Assembly: GCF_900696085.1 (NCBI RefSeq)
Contig: NZ_CAADFC020000016.1
Location: 372,001 to 436,000, forward strand
Origin: Bradyrhizobium ivorense
GTDB taxonomy: Bacteria > Pseudomonadota > Alphaproteobacteria > Rhizobiales > Xanthobacteraceae
Reading direction: 5' to 3'
Length of the DNA: 64,000 nucleotides
Shown: in pieces, positions 45,489 to 53,526 of the stretch
Layout: the number at the start of each line of letters is the position of its first letter
Numbering within the stretch: position 1 is the first letter of the stretch
Notes under the pieces: generated by a model
Told to the model about the DNA's origin: nothing
Databases searched by the model: none
The model's input: only the letters and a program-made list of their open reading frames with translations
Made by a program: the position numbers and the translations under genes

Positions 45489-46439
45489 TTGGTTTCCGAA
45501 AGCGATCTCGAGCTCGCTCTTGATTTCGTCCGGGCTCGGGCCGCCGGACCGGCCGAGGGCATTTTTGGTCCAGGCTCGATGACCTGGCGGATCGACCGAG
45601 AAGCCATCACCTTTTTGGGTGCCGGTCGTGCCTTGCTGCTTCAGCTGGCGCATCCCTGGGTCGCCGCCGCGGTGGCCGAGCACTCGCGGACCTTCGCGGA
45701 TCCGATCGGTCGCTTTCATCGAACCTTTGACGTGGTGTTTACGATGGTGTTCGGCTCGCTCGATGCGGCCCTTACCGCTGCCCGGCAACTGCACCACCGC
45801 CATACCATGATCGTCGGCCGCCTGCCCGAAGCAATTGGTCCGTTCGAGAGCGGGTCGCCGTACCGCGCCAACGAGGCTGCAGCATTGCGCTGGGTTCACG
45901 CGACCCTTGTCGACACCGCTCTGGCCGTCCACGACCTGATCCTGCCTCCGTTCTCGGTCGAAGAACGCGAGCACTATTGGGCCGAAAGCCGGCTGTTTGG
46001 GGCGTTGTTCGGGTTGACTCCGAGCGACTTGCCGGCGCATTGGGATTCATTTGCTGCCTACACGGCAGCGATGATGCAATCGGATACATTGTCCGTCAGC
46101 ACCGCCGCGCGCGAGGTGGCCCGGCAGATCTTCGCCGGTGGACGACCGTGGTTGCGGTCGCCGCGCTGGTATCAAACCCTGAGCGCCGAGTCGCTGCCGG
46201 ACCGATTGCGCACCGGCTTCGGATTTGCCTTTGATGCACGCGACAGGAAGGCTGCAGAGCGTGCCGTTGCGCGGATACGACGCATCTATCCCAAAATACC
46301 GACCCAGCTTCGCTACGTCGGCCCTTACCAGGAAGCTCAGGCGCGACTACAGGGGAAGTCGCAGCTTGGCTGGACAACCCGGTGCCTGAACAGGGCCTGG
46401 ATAGGACGCCCCCAGTTGGATGACCGCTGGAATAGGTGA
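45489..46439 (+). CDS. Oxygenase MpaB family (DUF2236) protein
   Basis: A 316-residue mostly helical protein with the DUF2236 pattern: the LLLQLAHPWVAAAVAEHS block with its conserved His, FHRTFDVVFTMVFGS, and RWVHATLVDTAL with another His. These are putative haem or metal ligands of the MpaB/latex-clearing-protein superfamily. The start appears to be TTG at 45489 with gggag upstream; the first ATG, at 45579, would cut into the conserved region. The reaction is unknown. Confidence 0.8.
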   Translation: MVSESDLELALDFVRARAAGPAEGIFGPGSMTWRIDREAITFLGAGRALLLQLAHPWVAAAVAEHSRTFADPIGRFHRTFDVVFTMVFGSLDAALTAARQLHHRHTMIVGRLPEAIGPFESGSPYRANEAAALRWVHATLVDTALAVHDLILPPFSVEEREHYWAESRLFGALFGLTPSDLPAHWDSFAAYTAAMMQSDTLSVSTAAREVARQIFAGGRPWLRSPRWYQTLSAESLPDRLRTGFGFAFDARDRKAAERAVARIRRIYPKIPTQLRYVGPYQEAQARLQGKSQLGWTTRCLNRAWIGRPQLDDRWNR

Positions 46440-46595
46440 AGGTGTCCCGGACTGCCGCAGACGTTCGCATGCGGCCGACCGCCGCCTGCCGCGATCCCAA
46501 TCGGCCTACCGACTACCGCCTTCGGGTTACAGGCGGCGATAGAGGCCCGCACACAGAGAAGTCTGGTTCTCCCGCGGCAACCGAGGCGCGGAAGA

Positions 46596-46892
46596 CTACG
46601 CATCAGATTCTATTTTCACCAAAACTTCCCCAGCGGTGATTTCGGGGTCTCCAAGATTAAGGTCATGCAGGCTTGCTTGAACGAAATCCAGTACTTTATC
46701 GTTTGCAGCATTAGCGCTTTCGCGGTCATCGAATATCATCACGGCGATACCGACGCCATCGCCCCCATCCAATACGTAATAAGATCTGAATCCGTGCGAT
46801 TCTCTTAGGATCTGACCGATGCCGCTTTTGGCGCGGCGAGCAGCGTCCGCAACCGAACGAACGTTGGTGTACTTTCGAATGAACATGTACAT
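46596..46892 (-). CDS. Small alpha/beta-barrel-like hypothetical protein
   Basis: A 98-residue protein. The pattern FIRKYTNVRSVADAARRA, then FRSYYVLDGGDGVGIAVMIF and DDRESANAANDKVLDFV, resembles a dimeric ferredoxin-like (ABM-type) domain of about one barrel half. No catalytic residue is evident. Its lower GC content than its surroundings suggests transfer. The function is unknown. Confidence 0.65.
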   Translation of the reverse strand: MYMFIRKYTNVRSVADAARRAKSGIGQILRESHGFRSYYVLDGGDGVGIAVMIFDDRESANAANDKVLDFVQASLHDLNLGDPEITAGEVLVKIESDA

Positions 46893-47128
46893 CAGCCACC
46901 CATGTATCTCAGTCCTAACCCGCGCATCAAAGCATATTGGGCCGGCGCTGGACTAGGACGTACTTCCGCGTCGGGTCATTTGCGTCGATCTAGTATGCCC
47001 GCAGTCACGTCCGATCCCCCCAAAAGAGCCGTAGTCAAAGTGAGGGGCGCGGTTCGACACCAAGGGCCAACAGGCAACATGGGTCGAAGCCCTTGCGCCG
47101 GAGTGTCACGGACTTATGTGAGGAGCGG

Positions 47129-47155
47129 TGAGCACTCGCTCATTGCGACTGCCAA
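47129..47155. promoter_or_regulatory. CIRCE-like HrcA operator upstream of groES
   Basis: TGAGCACTC, nine bases, GACTGCCAA matches the CIRCE consensus TTAGCACTC-N9-GAGTGCTAA at 8 of 9 and 7 of 9 positions. It ends 34 bp before the groES ATG, a normal location. Confidence 0.6.
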
Positions 47156-47189
47156 TCCAGCAATAATCACAAAAGCCAAGGAGGACCGC

Positions 47190-47504
47190 ATGAAATTCCG
47201 TCCGCTTCACGACCGCATCGTGGTCAAGCGCATCGACGCCGAAGAGAAGACCGCTGGCGGCATCATCATTCCGGATACTGCCAAGGAAAAGCCCTCCCAA
47301 GGCGAAGTGATCGCCGTCGGCCCCGGTGGTCGCGACGAAGCTGGCAAGCTGATCCCGATCGACCTCAAGGTAGGCGATCGGGTCCTGTTCGGCAAGTGGT
47401 CCGGCACCGAGGTCAAGATCGACGGCCAGGAGCTTCTGATCATGAAGGAGAGCGACATCATGGGCGTTCTCACCGACGTTTCCGGCTCCAGGAAGGCGGC
47501 CTAA
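47190..47504 (+). CDS. groES: Co-chaperonin GroES
   Basis: A 104-residue Hsp10, beginning MKFRPLHDRIVVKRIDAEEK and containing the mobile loop KTAGGIIIPDTAKEKP that contacts GroEL. The strong site aaggagg lies just upstream of ATG 47190. It is the first gene of an extra groESL operon in accessory DNA. Confidence 0.96.
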   Translation: MKFRPLHDRIVVKRIDAEEKTAGGIIIPDTAKEKPSQGEVIAVGPGGRDEAGKLIPIDLKVGDRVLFGKWSGTEVKIDGQELLIMKESDIMGVLTDVSGSRKAA

Positions 47505-47593
47505 CGCTGACCGCCGCAAGCGCTCACCCTGAGGAGCACCTGTCGATGCTGCCTCGCAGGTGAGAGACGAATTTCAATTCAGGGAGGACAAAC

Positions 47594-49234
47594 ATGTCAG
47601 CTAAAGAGGTCAAACTAGGTGTCGATGCCCGCGATCGCATGCTGCGTGGCGTAGATATCCTTGCCAACGCGGTGAAGGTCACCCTCGGTCCGAAGGGCCG
47701 CAACGTGGTGCTCGAGAAGTCGTTCGGCGCGCCCCGCATCACCAAGGACGGCGTTGCCGTCGCCAAGGAGATCGAGCTCGAGGACAAGTTCGAGAACATG
47801 GGCGCCCAGATGGTGCGCGAAGTGGCGTCGAAGGCGGCGGATGCTGCCGGCGACGGCACCACCACCGCGACCGTACTGGCTGCCGCGATCGTCCGTGAAG
47901 GCGCCAAATCGGTTGCCGCCGGCATGAACCCGATGGATCTGAAGCGCGGTATCGATCTCGCGGTCGACGCCGTTGTCGCGGATCTGGAAAAGAACTCCAA
48001 GAAAGTGACCTCGAACGAGGAGATCGCGCAGGTCGGCACCATTTCGGCCAACGGCGATGCCGAGATCGGCAAGTTCCTCGCCGACGCCATGAAGAAGGTC
48101 GGCAACGAGGGCGTGATCACGGTCGAGGAAGCCAAGTCGCTCGAGACCGAGCTCGACGTCGTCGAGGGCATGCAGTTCGACCGCGGTTACATCTCGCCCT
48201 ACTTCGTCACCAACGCCGACAAGATGCGCGCCGAGATGGACGACGCCTACATCTTGATATACGAGAAGAAGCTCTCCTCGCTGAACGAGTTGCTGCCGCT
48301 GCTCGAGGCCGTGGTGCAGACCGGCAAGCCGCTGGTCATCGTCGCCGAGGACGTCGAAGGCGAGGCGCTGGCCACCCTGGTCGTCAACCGCCTGCGTGGC
48401 GGCCTGAAGGTCGCGGCCGTCAAGGCTCCGGGCTTCGGCGACCGCCGCAAGGCCATGCTGCAGGACATCGCGATCCTGACCGGCGGCCAGGCGATCTCGG
48501 AAGACCTCGGCATCAAGCTCGAGAACGTCACGCTGCAGATGCTCGGCCGTGCCAAGAAGGTGATGATCGACAAGGAGAACACCACGATCGTCAACGGCGC
48601 CGGCAAGAAGGCCGACATCGACGCCCGCGTTGCCCAGATCAAGGCGCAAATCGAGGAGACCACCTCGGACTACGATCGTGAGAAGCTGCAGGAGCGTCTC
48701 GCCAAGCTCGCAGGCGGCGTCGCGGTGATCCGCGTCGGCGGCGCGACCGAAGTCGAGGTGAAGGAGCGCAAGGATCGTGTTGATGACGCGATGCACGCGA
48801 CCCGCGCGGCGGTCGAGGAAGGCATCCTGCCGGGCGGCGGCGTCGCCCTGCTCCGGGCCTCCGAACATCTCAAAGGCATCCGCACCAAGAACGACGATCA
48901 AAAGACCGGCGTCGAGATCGTGCGCAAGGCGCTCTCCGCGCCGGCCCGCCAGATCGCGATCAACGCGGGCGAGGATGGTTCCGTCATCGTCGGCAAGATC
49001 CTGGAGAAGGATCAGTACGCGTTCGGCTTCGACAGCCAGACTGGCGAGTACGTCAATCTCGTCAGCAAGGGCATCATCGATCCGACCAAGGTCGTGCGCA
49101 CCGCGATCCAGAACGCCGCCTCGGTTGCGGCGCTCCTGATCACAACGGAAGCGATGGTTGCCGAGCTGCCGAAGAAGAACGCCGGTGGCCCCGCGATGCC
49201 CCCGGCCGGCGGCATGGGTGGCATGGACTTTTGA
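47594..49234 (+). CDS. groEL: Chaperonin GroEL
   Basis: A 546-residue Hsp60 with the ATP-binding region TLGPKGRNVVLEKSFGAP and DGTTTATVLAAAI, and a GGMGGMDF tail. It is complete, with no sign of decay. It follows groES by 89 bp in one operon. Bradyrhizobia keep several groESL copies with separate control (heat sigma factor, CIRCE, NifA); the CIRCE-like box points to the HrcA class here. Confidence 0.97.
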   Translation: MSAKEVKLGVDARDRMLRGVDILANAVKVTLGPKGRNVVLEKSFGAPRITKDGVAVAKEIELEDKFENMGAQMVREVASKAADAAGDGTTTATVLAAAIVREGAKSVAAGMNPMDLKRGIDLAVDAVVADLEKNSKKVTSNEEIAQVGTISANGDAEIGKFLADAMKKVGNEGVITVEEAKSLETELDVVEGMQFDRGYISPYFVTNADKMRAEMDDAYILIYEKKLSSLNELLPLLEAVVQTGKPLVIVAEDVEGEALATLVVNRLRGGLKVAAVKAPGFGDRRKAMLQDIAILTGGQAISEDLGIKLENVTLQMLGRAKKVMIDKENTTIVNGAGKKADIDARVAQIKAQIEETTSDYDREKLQERLAKLAGGVAVIRVGGATEVEVKERKDRVDDAMHATRAAVEEGILPGGGVALLRASEHLKGIRTKNDDQKTGVEIVRKALSAPARQIAINAGEDGSVIVGKILEKDQYAFGFDSQTGEYVNLVSKGIIDPTKVVRTAIQNAASVAALLITTEAMVAELPKKNAGGPAMPPAGGMGGMDF

Positions 49235-49256
49235 GTCTGACCGTTCAGCGCTCAAG

Positions 49257-49289
49257 AGAAAAAAATGGCCCGGCATCGTTGCCGGGCCC
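49257..49289 (-). terminator. Terminator hairpin between groEL and the element remnant
   Basis: ggcccggcatcgttgccgggcc (22 bases) forms a stem of 8 bp or more; on the minus strand it is followed by a run of at least seven T. It is well placed to stop transcription from DUF2274 and may also act as a groEL end hairpin. Confidence 0.75.
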
Positions 49290-49418
49290 TTGCGCGTTAG
49301 CTACGGGTCCGACTCGACTACAACAGCTGCGTGGAGGTGACGAATCAGCAGGGGTTGGATCAAGCGGAGACGTGGGCTCCGGCGGAGCCTCAGCTCTGAC
49401 CACTCTCGCAGGGACGAC

Positions 49419-49700
49419 CTAAAGCTTTAGACCCGGGTCGTTCGCCGGTTCACGCAAGCCCTGCAAGCTACCCAATCGGCTCGATTTTTTACGTTTGTCA
49501 TCCTTTTGTTTCGATTTGTAATCCGCGTCACTATCGAGAAATGCCTCCAATATGAACGGGATCAATTCGGCAACCTCCTCCTTGCTGCCGTAAGTCTCCG
49601 CATAAAAATCAGCATACTCCCGCAGCCGCTTCGCCAAGCTCGGTGCCAGCACAAGATTCATCCTTACGGGTGTTCGATCAGGCAGCTTCGCAAGCTTCAT
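49419..49700 (-). CDS. DUF2274 domain-containing conjugation-region protein
   Basis: A 93-residue protein starting MKLAKLPDRTPVRMNLVLAP, with LREYADFYAETYG and LIPFILEAFLDSD, the DUF2274 pattern. In proteobacterial conjugative elements this gene usually directly follows trbI, as it does here (3-bp gap). It is apparently intact although its partner is truncated. Confidence 0.88.
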   Translation of the reverse strand: MKLAKLPDRTPVRMNLVLAPSLAKRLREYADFYAETYGSKEEVAELIPFILEAFLDSDADYKSKQKDDKRKKSSRLGSLQGLREPANDPGLKL

Positions 49701-49703
49701 CCC

Positions 49704-50150
49704 TCACCTGCCCTTCGCTACTGCCTCAACATCCTGGTATGGCTTCAGCACCAGATCCTTCGAAACAATCACCCGAAGCGGCCATCCCGGCCGCACCGTG
49801 ATCGTTGGCTGCACGTCGAGCTCACGCTCCACCAGGCGCTGCCCCGCACGATTGGTCGTTTGTTGCGTGCTTTCCCGCAGCGCCTTGACGAGATCGCTCT
49901 CGTCGTTGCCGATAGAGAGTTGGGTCCCCACCCCAATCAGGGTCGCGAGCGCGACGCCCTTGAGCAACTGCCAGGTATGGAAATCGACCTCGTCTTCGAG
50001 ACCTGCGTAGCCGGCGACGTCGGTTGCCGGAAGGTTCTCGATCACGACCGAATTGCCATTCGGCAGGATAAGTCTCGTCCAGACGACCAACGCCCGTTTC
50101 TGGCCAAAGGCCACGACGCTATCGTATTTGCCCACGAGCCGCGTCCCCTG
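49704..50150 (-). pseudogene. trbI: TrbI/VirB10 C-terminal remnant
   Basis: The translated stretch from GTRLVGKYDSVVAFGQKRAL to the stop is the periplasmic C-terminal domain of TrbI, the VirB10-like core component of a type IV secretion channel (YAGLEDEVDFHTWQLLKGVA). The N-terminal cytoplasmic, membrane and proline-rich parts are missing. At about 50150 the sequence switches to an ardC-like gene in another frame. The product cannot function in conjugation. Confidence 0.85.
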
Positions 50151-50353
50151 CGGCCGGAATAGCTCTTGCCGGTCGCAGCGTTGCGCGGCAGGGCAAATGG
50201 CTCGCTCGCTCCGCTTGCGCTCCAAGGCCGCGCCCACGGAAAAATGCCCGCCTCAAGCTCGGCGATGATCTTTGCGGTGATATCTTCATAGAGACTTTGT
50301 TTCGCCGTGGTCCGCGGGCTCCGTGTCGGCATTGTGGACATGACAATCTCCAT
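50151..50353 (-). pseudogene. ArdC-like antirestriction protein, N-terminal remnant
   Basis: On the minus strand the frame from MEIVMSTMPTRSPRTTAKQS onward continues with LYEDITAKIIAELEAGIFPW and LPRNAATGKSYSG. This is the ssDNA-binding N-terminal domain of ArdC proteins (DUF1738 group). After SYSG the homology stops at the junction with trbI, and the metallopeptidase domain is absent. ArdC protects incoming plasmid or ICE DNA from restriction. Confidence 0.75.
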
Positions 50354-50582
50354 TCGCTCGTCCCTGCCGCGCCCGGCCCCCGAAGAGGCGGGGTGGGCGG
50401 CGAAGAGCGACCGGGAAGCCCCGAACGAAGAGGCGGGCCGCACCGTCAGGCCGGAGCGTCAGCGGAGGACCGCGCAACGGGCGTCAAAGACGTCTCCGGG
50501 CGGCTCGAGCACCCGCGCGGTTGCGGCCCGCCGGTTCGGGGCTATACGGGAGCGCCGCCCACCGCGCCGACCGGGGGCTCCT

Positions 50583-50617
50583 CAAAAAAAAACGCGCTGG
50601 CCGCAAAGGCGGCCGGC
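50583..50617 (-). terminator. Intrinsic terminator downstream of the isochorismatase-like gene
   Basis: On the minus strand ccggccgcctttgcggccag forms a GC-rich hairpin, followed after a few bases by nine T. It ends the luxI/isochorismatase direction of transcription and isolates it from the ArdC-TrbI remnant. Confidence 0.8.
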
Positions 50618-50847
50618 TCGACAAGCGAGCGCCATTGTCGGCATCGACGCATCACCGTTCCCGATGCGTCTTGCCGGTGCACCCAACGGTTCTGATGTCC
50701 GCGACATGGCGCGGGGAGACATCGCGTTGCGCCAGGGATCGACGCCGGATGGTCGAGACCGCACGCGGGCTCGGTCCACGAGAGCCTGGCCCGCGAGAAT
50801 CTCGCGGCGGCGCTGCGTTATCAGCGCGGTCGTTTGGACGCTTTCCG

Positions 50848-51384
50848 TCATGACAACAGCCGCAGCACGCTTTGCTTCAATCGCGCATCGTCGCAAAAGG
50901 CCGCCCACTCCAGCAGCATCTGCCGCACGGTGCCTGCGAGGACGCCGTGGCTTGCCAGCCGGTCGAAGGCCAGCGCGCGGTCGTCGTTGCTGCGCGCTTC
51001 AATCAGGTCCGACAGCAGGCGGATTTCATATCCGCGTTCGGCGCCCTGGAGCGCGACAATGAAGATATCTTCCTCAAGCCAACTTCCGCAGAGGTAGATG
51101 ATCCGGGTGTCCGACGCATCGAGAGCCGCAGTGAACTGCTCATTGTGCCAAAGCGAGAGCGCATCGCCCTCGAGCTCGCCCATCGGGCCCGCCGTCTGCT
51201 CGCCCGATGCAATCGAAAACGGTGCAGCCTGACCAATGGTCATTACGGGGACCGCGAACAACGCAAGGCCGGCCTTGAGCAGGCTCAAACCGGCCTCGCG
51301 CGCCCCAGACGCGGCGCTTGTTTGATCGCCGGCGCGCGCGAGGTTGATCAAGACCACGCGGCTATGTCGGGGATCCGCGAGCAT
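50848..51384 (-). CDS. Isochorismatase-like cysteine hydrolase
   Basis: A 178-residue alpha/beta protein. The pattern RIIYLCGSWLEEDIFIVALQ, then GYEIRLLSDLIEARS and VLAGTVRQMLLEWAAF, matches the isochorismatase-like fold, in which the position before the helix usually holds the catalytic Cys; here it may be the Cys of YLCGSW. The first strand VVLINLARAGD has Asn where an Asp is usual, so activity is uncertain. It lies 42 bp downstream of luxI on the same strand and may be co-transcribed. Confidence 0.6.
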   Translation of the reverse strand: MLADPRHSRVVLINLARAGDQTSAASGAREAGLSLLKAGLALFAVPVMTIGQAAPFSIASGEQTAGPMGELEGDALSLWHNEQFTAALDASDTRIIYLCGSWLEEDIFIVALQGAERGYEIRLLSDLIEARSNDDRALAFDRLASHGVLAGTVRQMLLEWAAFCDDARLKQSVLRLLS

Positions 51385-51426
51385 CTGGACAAGCCATCCA
51401 ACTCGGATTGCGCCTGCACGGGGTGT

Positions 51427-52065
51427 TCAGGCGGCGATTTCGGCGATATCCGCGGAGACGAGCACGGGTCCGGCAATCCCGGCTTCGCCGTAGATCTGAA
51501 GAAGTGATTGCTCGGACGTCTCGAGGAAGCCCGCGACCGCCATGGTGGATCCGATCTGCTGCGGAGCTGCGATCCGCCGGAGCGGCCAGCCTGCCCGGCG
51601 CAGAATGCGCTCCATCCTGATGTCGGTAACCGTCACGATGCTGTCGGCACCCGCCAGCCGTGCCGCCTCGATCATGGCGGCAAACAGGATCATGGTGGCG
51701 CGGTTGAGCCCCTTGCTGCCCTGTTCGGCAGCACGGCCGGTATCGACGCAAAAGCGCGAGCTCTCGAGAATGTTGTCACCACGTGGCGCGGTCTCCCCGC
51801 CGAGCAGAGCCGGAAAGGTGTCGGCCAGCATCGTTGGCCCGGTCGCTGGAAGCAGCCGAACCGCGCCGATCGCCTGTCCAGTGTCAGAGACCAGGACGAG
51901 ATAGGTCGGCCCCAGCGCATCATAGACGTCGAGCTCGAACTCGCCGGACACGGACACCGACCAGTCGAGCCGGTCCTTGAAGACGCGGCGGCGCATTCGA
52001 TACATCGCGGATAACAGCTCCAGATTGCGGGAAAATTGCGGGGCGTGAAGTACGACAGCGCGCAT
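51427..52065 (-). CDS. traI: Acyl-homoserine-lactone synthase, TraI type
   Basis: A 212-residue LuxI-family enzyme. All usual invariant residues are visible: Arg25, Phe29, Trp35, Asp46, Asp49, Arg70, Glu101 and Arg104. The sequence (ESSRFCVDT, then TVTDIRMERILRRAGWP) is much closer to TraI of Agrobacterium and rhizobial conjugative elements than to the BjaI/RpaI aryl- or isovaleryl-HSL enzymes, which points to an acyl-ACP-derived signal. AGGAGG precedes the ATG at 52065. A lux box lies upstream. Confidence 0.9.
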   Translation of the reverse strand: MRAVVLHAPQFSRNLELLSAMYRMRRRVFKDRLDWSVSVSGEFELDVYDALGPTYLVLVSDTGQAIGAVRLLPATGPTMLADTFPALLGGETAPRGDNILESSRFCVDTGRAAEQGSKGLNRATMILFAAMIEAARLAGADSIVTVTDIRMERILRRAGWPLRRIAAPQQIGSTMAVAGFLETSEQSLLQIYGEAGIAGPVLVSADIAEIAA

Positions 52066-52120
52066 AGAGACCTCCTGACAACGTCGGGAGACCTCAAGAC
52101 CAGAAAACGCGCCAGGCTTC

Positions 52121-52140
52121 GCCTGTCAGATTCTGCAGGG
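52121..52140. promoter_or_regulatory. lux/tra box upstream of luxI
   Basis: gcCTGtcagattctgCAGgg has the CTG-N10-CAG core of LuxR-family operators with partial dyad symmetry (cctgtcaga/tctgcagg). It ends 56 bp upstream of the luxI start, suiting activation of luxI by the adjacent LuxR protein. Confidence 0.65.
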
Positions 52141-52256
52141 ATCGGCTCATCCTTGCTTAAACTTGACCTGATAGCCGCGCGGACGCCGCGTGAACCCGGT
52201 ACGCATCAGCGGCAGGGCTGCTTCGGTGGTTGCAGGAAATGAACGTGCAGGAAGCG

Positions 52257-52985
52257 CTATCGCAGCAGGCCGCGCCGCAGGGCTTCCGCGACGCATTGCG
52301 CGATCGACGCCGCACCGAGCTTGCGGCGCGCATTCTCAAGATGAAAGACCACGGTACGCGGTGCGATCTCGACAAGCAGCGCGATGTCGGCTGTGGTCTT
52401 TCCCTGCGCGATCCAGGCGAGGCACTGCCGCTCGCGCTGCGTCAGGTCGACGGCGAGGGCTTGTGGTGTGGCGGCGCGGCGAAGCCCGACACTGGCATGC
52501 GCGTGAAAATAAAGTCCGGCGAGTTGCACCACGTCCCTCAGTTTGGCTGCAAGCTTCTCGACCTGAATTTCCCGATCATTGGTCGCCAGGGTGAAGGCGG
52601 CGGTCTGACCGAACCCGCCGCGGATCGGGACGGTGATGCCCGACCTGATCCCGAATGTCCCTGCTTCCTCAAAGAGTCGACGCTGCTCGCGGCTGCCGCT
52701 CGGGGCCGAAGAGCTGCCTGTCCAGCTGAACAGCCCATGCTCGGCGCGTGCACGGATCACCACGGGGTCGAGCTCCTGGTAGCGCAGGCTGAAATAGCGG
52801 CTGGTCCAGGATCTTGGATAGGACGAGATCAATGTCGGCGTCTCACCGGCAAGACGCAGATAGGCAAATCGCTCGAAGCCGAGCTTCTCGGCGAAGCGAT
52901 TGGCGACACGCTCGAACGCATCCATGTCGTCCGCGGTGTGGAGTGCGTCAATGAACTCCTGGAACGTATTCTCGACCTCGCTCAT
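52257..52985 (-). CDS. LuxR-family quorum-sensing regulator
   Basis: A 242-residue regulator. The autoinducer-binding domain has SSYPRSWTSRYFSLRYQELD with the invariant Trp, Tyr and Asp, and the C-terminal HTH reads LTQRERQCLAWIAQGKTTAD then PRTVVFHLENARRKLG. It is the probable receptor for the signal made by the downstream synthase gene. The ATG at 52985 is the family start. It is divergent from the ABC binding-protein gene at 53527. Confidence 0.92.
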   Translation of the reverse strand: MSEVENTFQEFIDALHTADDMDAFERVANRFAEKLGFERFAYLRLAGETPTLISSYPRSWTSRYFSLRYQELDPVVIRARAEHGLFSWTGSSSAPSGSREQRRLFEEAGTFGIRSGITVPIRGGFGQTAAFTLATNDREIQVEKLAAKLRDVVQLAGLYFHAHASVGLRRAATPQALAVDLTQRERQCLAWIAQGKTTADIALLVEIAPRTVVFHLENARRKLGAASIAQCVAEALRRGLLR

Positions 52986-53526
52986 CTCACCCTTCCCCCG
53001 ACCACCGGCACCTGCCTGCCGCGTCCGCACGCCCGGTGTCGCGCGGCCAAGGCCGTGGCTCAGAGCTCGCCGACCAGCGGAGCCAGGACGGGCGTGAACA
53101 CCCATAGCAGCGGCCTGTCACCGTCCGTCCTATCGTGTGATTGCTGCCGTTGATGTTCAAGTTGATTGCCATGCCGCTCCCTGCAAGCCCGTCCCGCGAT
53201 ATGCGTCGCTTACCCGCCAGCAGGACCTACGGGACATCTCGACAAAAAATAGAAATCGCCGCCATGCCGTAAAGGGCAAATACGCCGTCATGTCAGGACA
53301 TGCCGACTTCAGGCGAGTAGCGTTCGGCAGTGAAGTAGCCGGGCTTGTCGGCGCGCAGCTCCGTGCGGGCCTGCAATTCGTGCGCGCGAGCTATTTCATG
53401 GCTGGTGCTGGCCGATGCTTTGCCAAGCATTCGAGACCACGGGTTCAGACAGAACGCACCCTCACCGCCTGTTGGACCGCTGCCGGTTTGACTTACTCTC
53501 ACGTCCTGCTTGTTGGAGGCGTCTTG
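52986..53526. other. Divergent region between luxR and the ABC binding-protein gene
   Basis: A 541-bp region without a credible gene; an in-frame extension of the downstream gene to 53137 lacks protein character. It contains a perfect 14-bp palindrome catgtcaggacatg (53289-53302), a possible operator for either gene. Confidence 0.45.

Noticed and set aside
47615..49276. A 553-codon open frame on the minus strand across groEL
   Set aside because: It is fully antisense to groEL, which is conserved from end to end; the translation has no family similarity.
51960..51980. ccagtcgagc similar to the dusA 5' region, considered as a second attachment site (also at about 4124 and 15789)
   Set aside because: Each lies inside a conserved coding sequence where it encodes Leu-Asp-Trp or similar, and the match does not extend beyond about ten bases.
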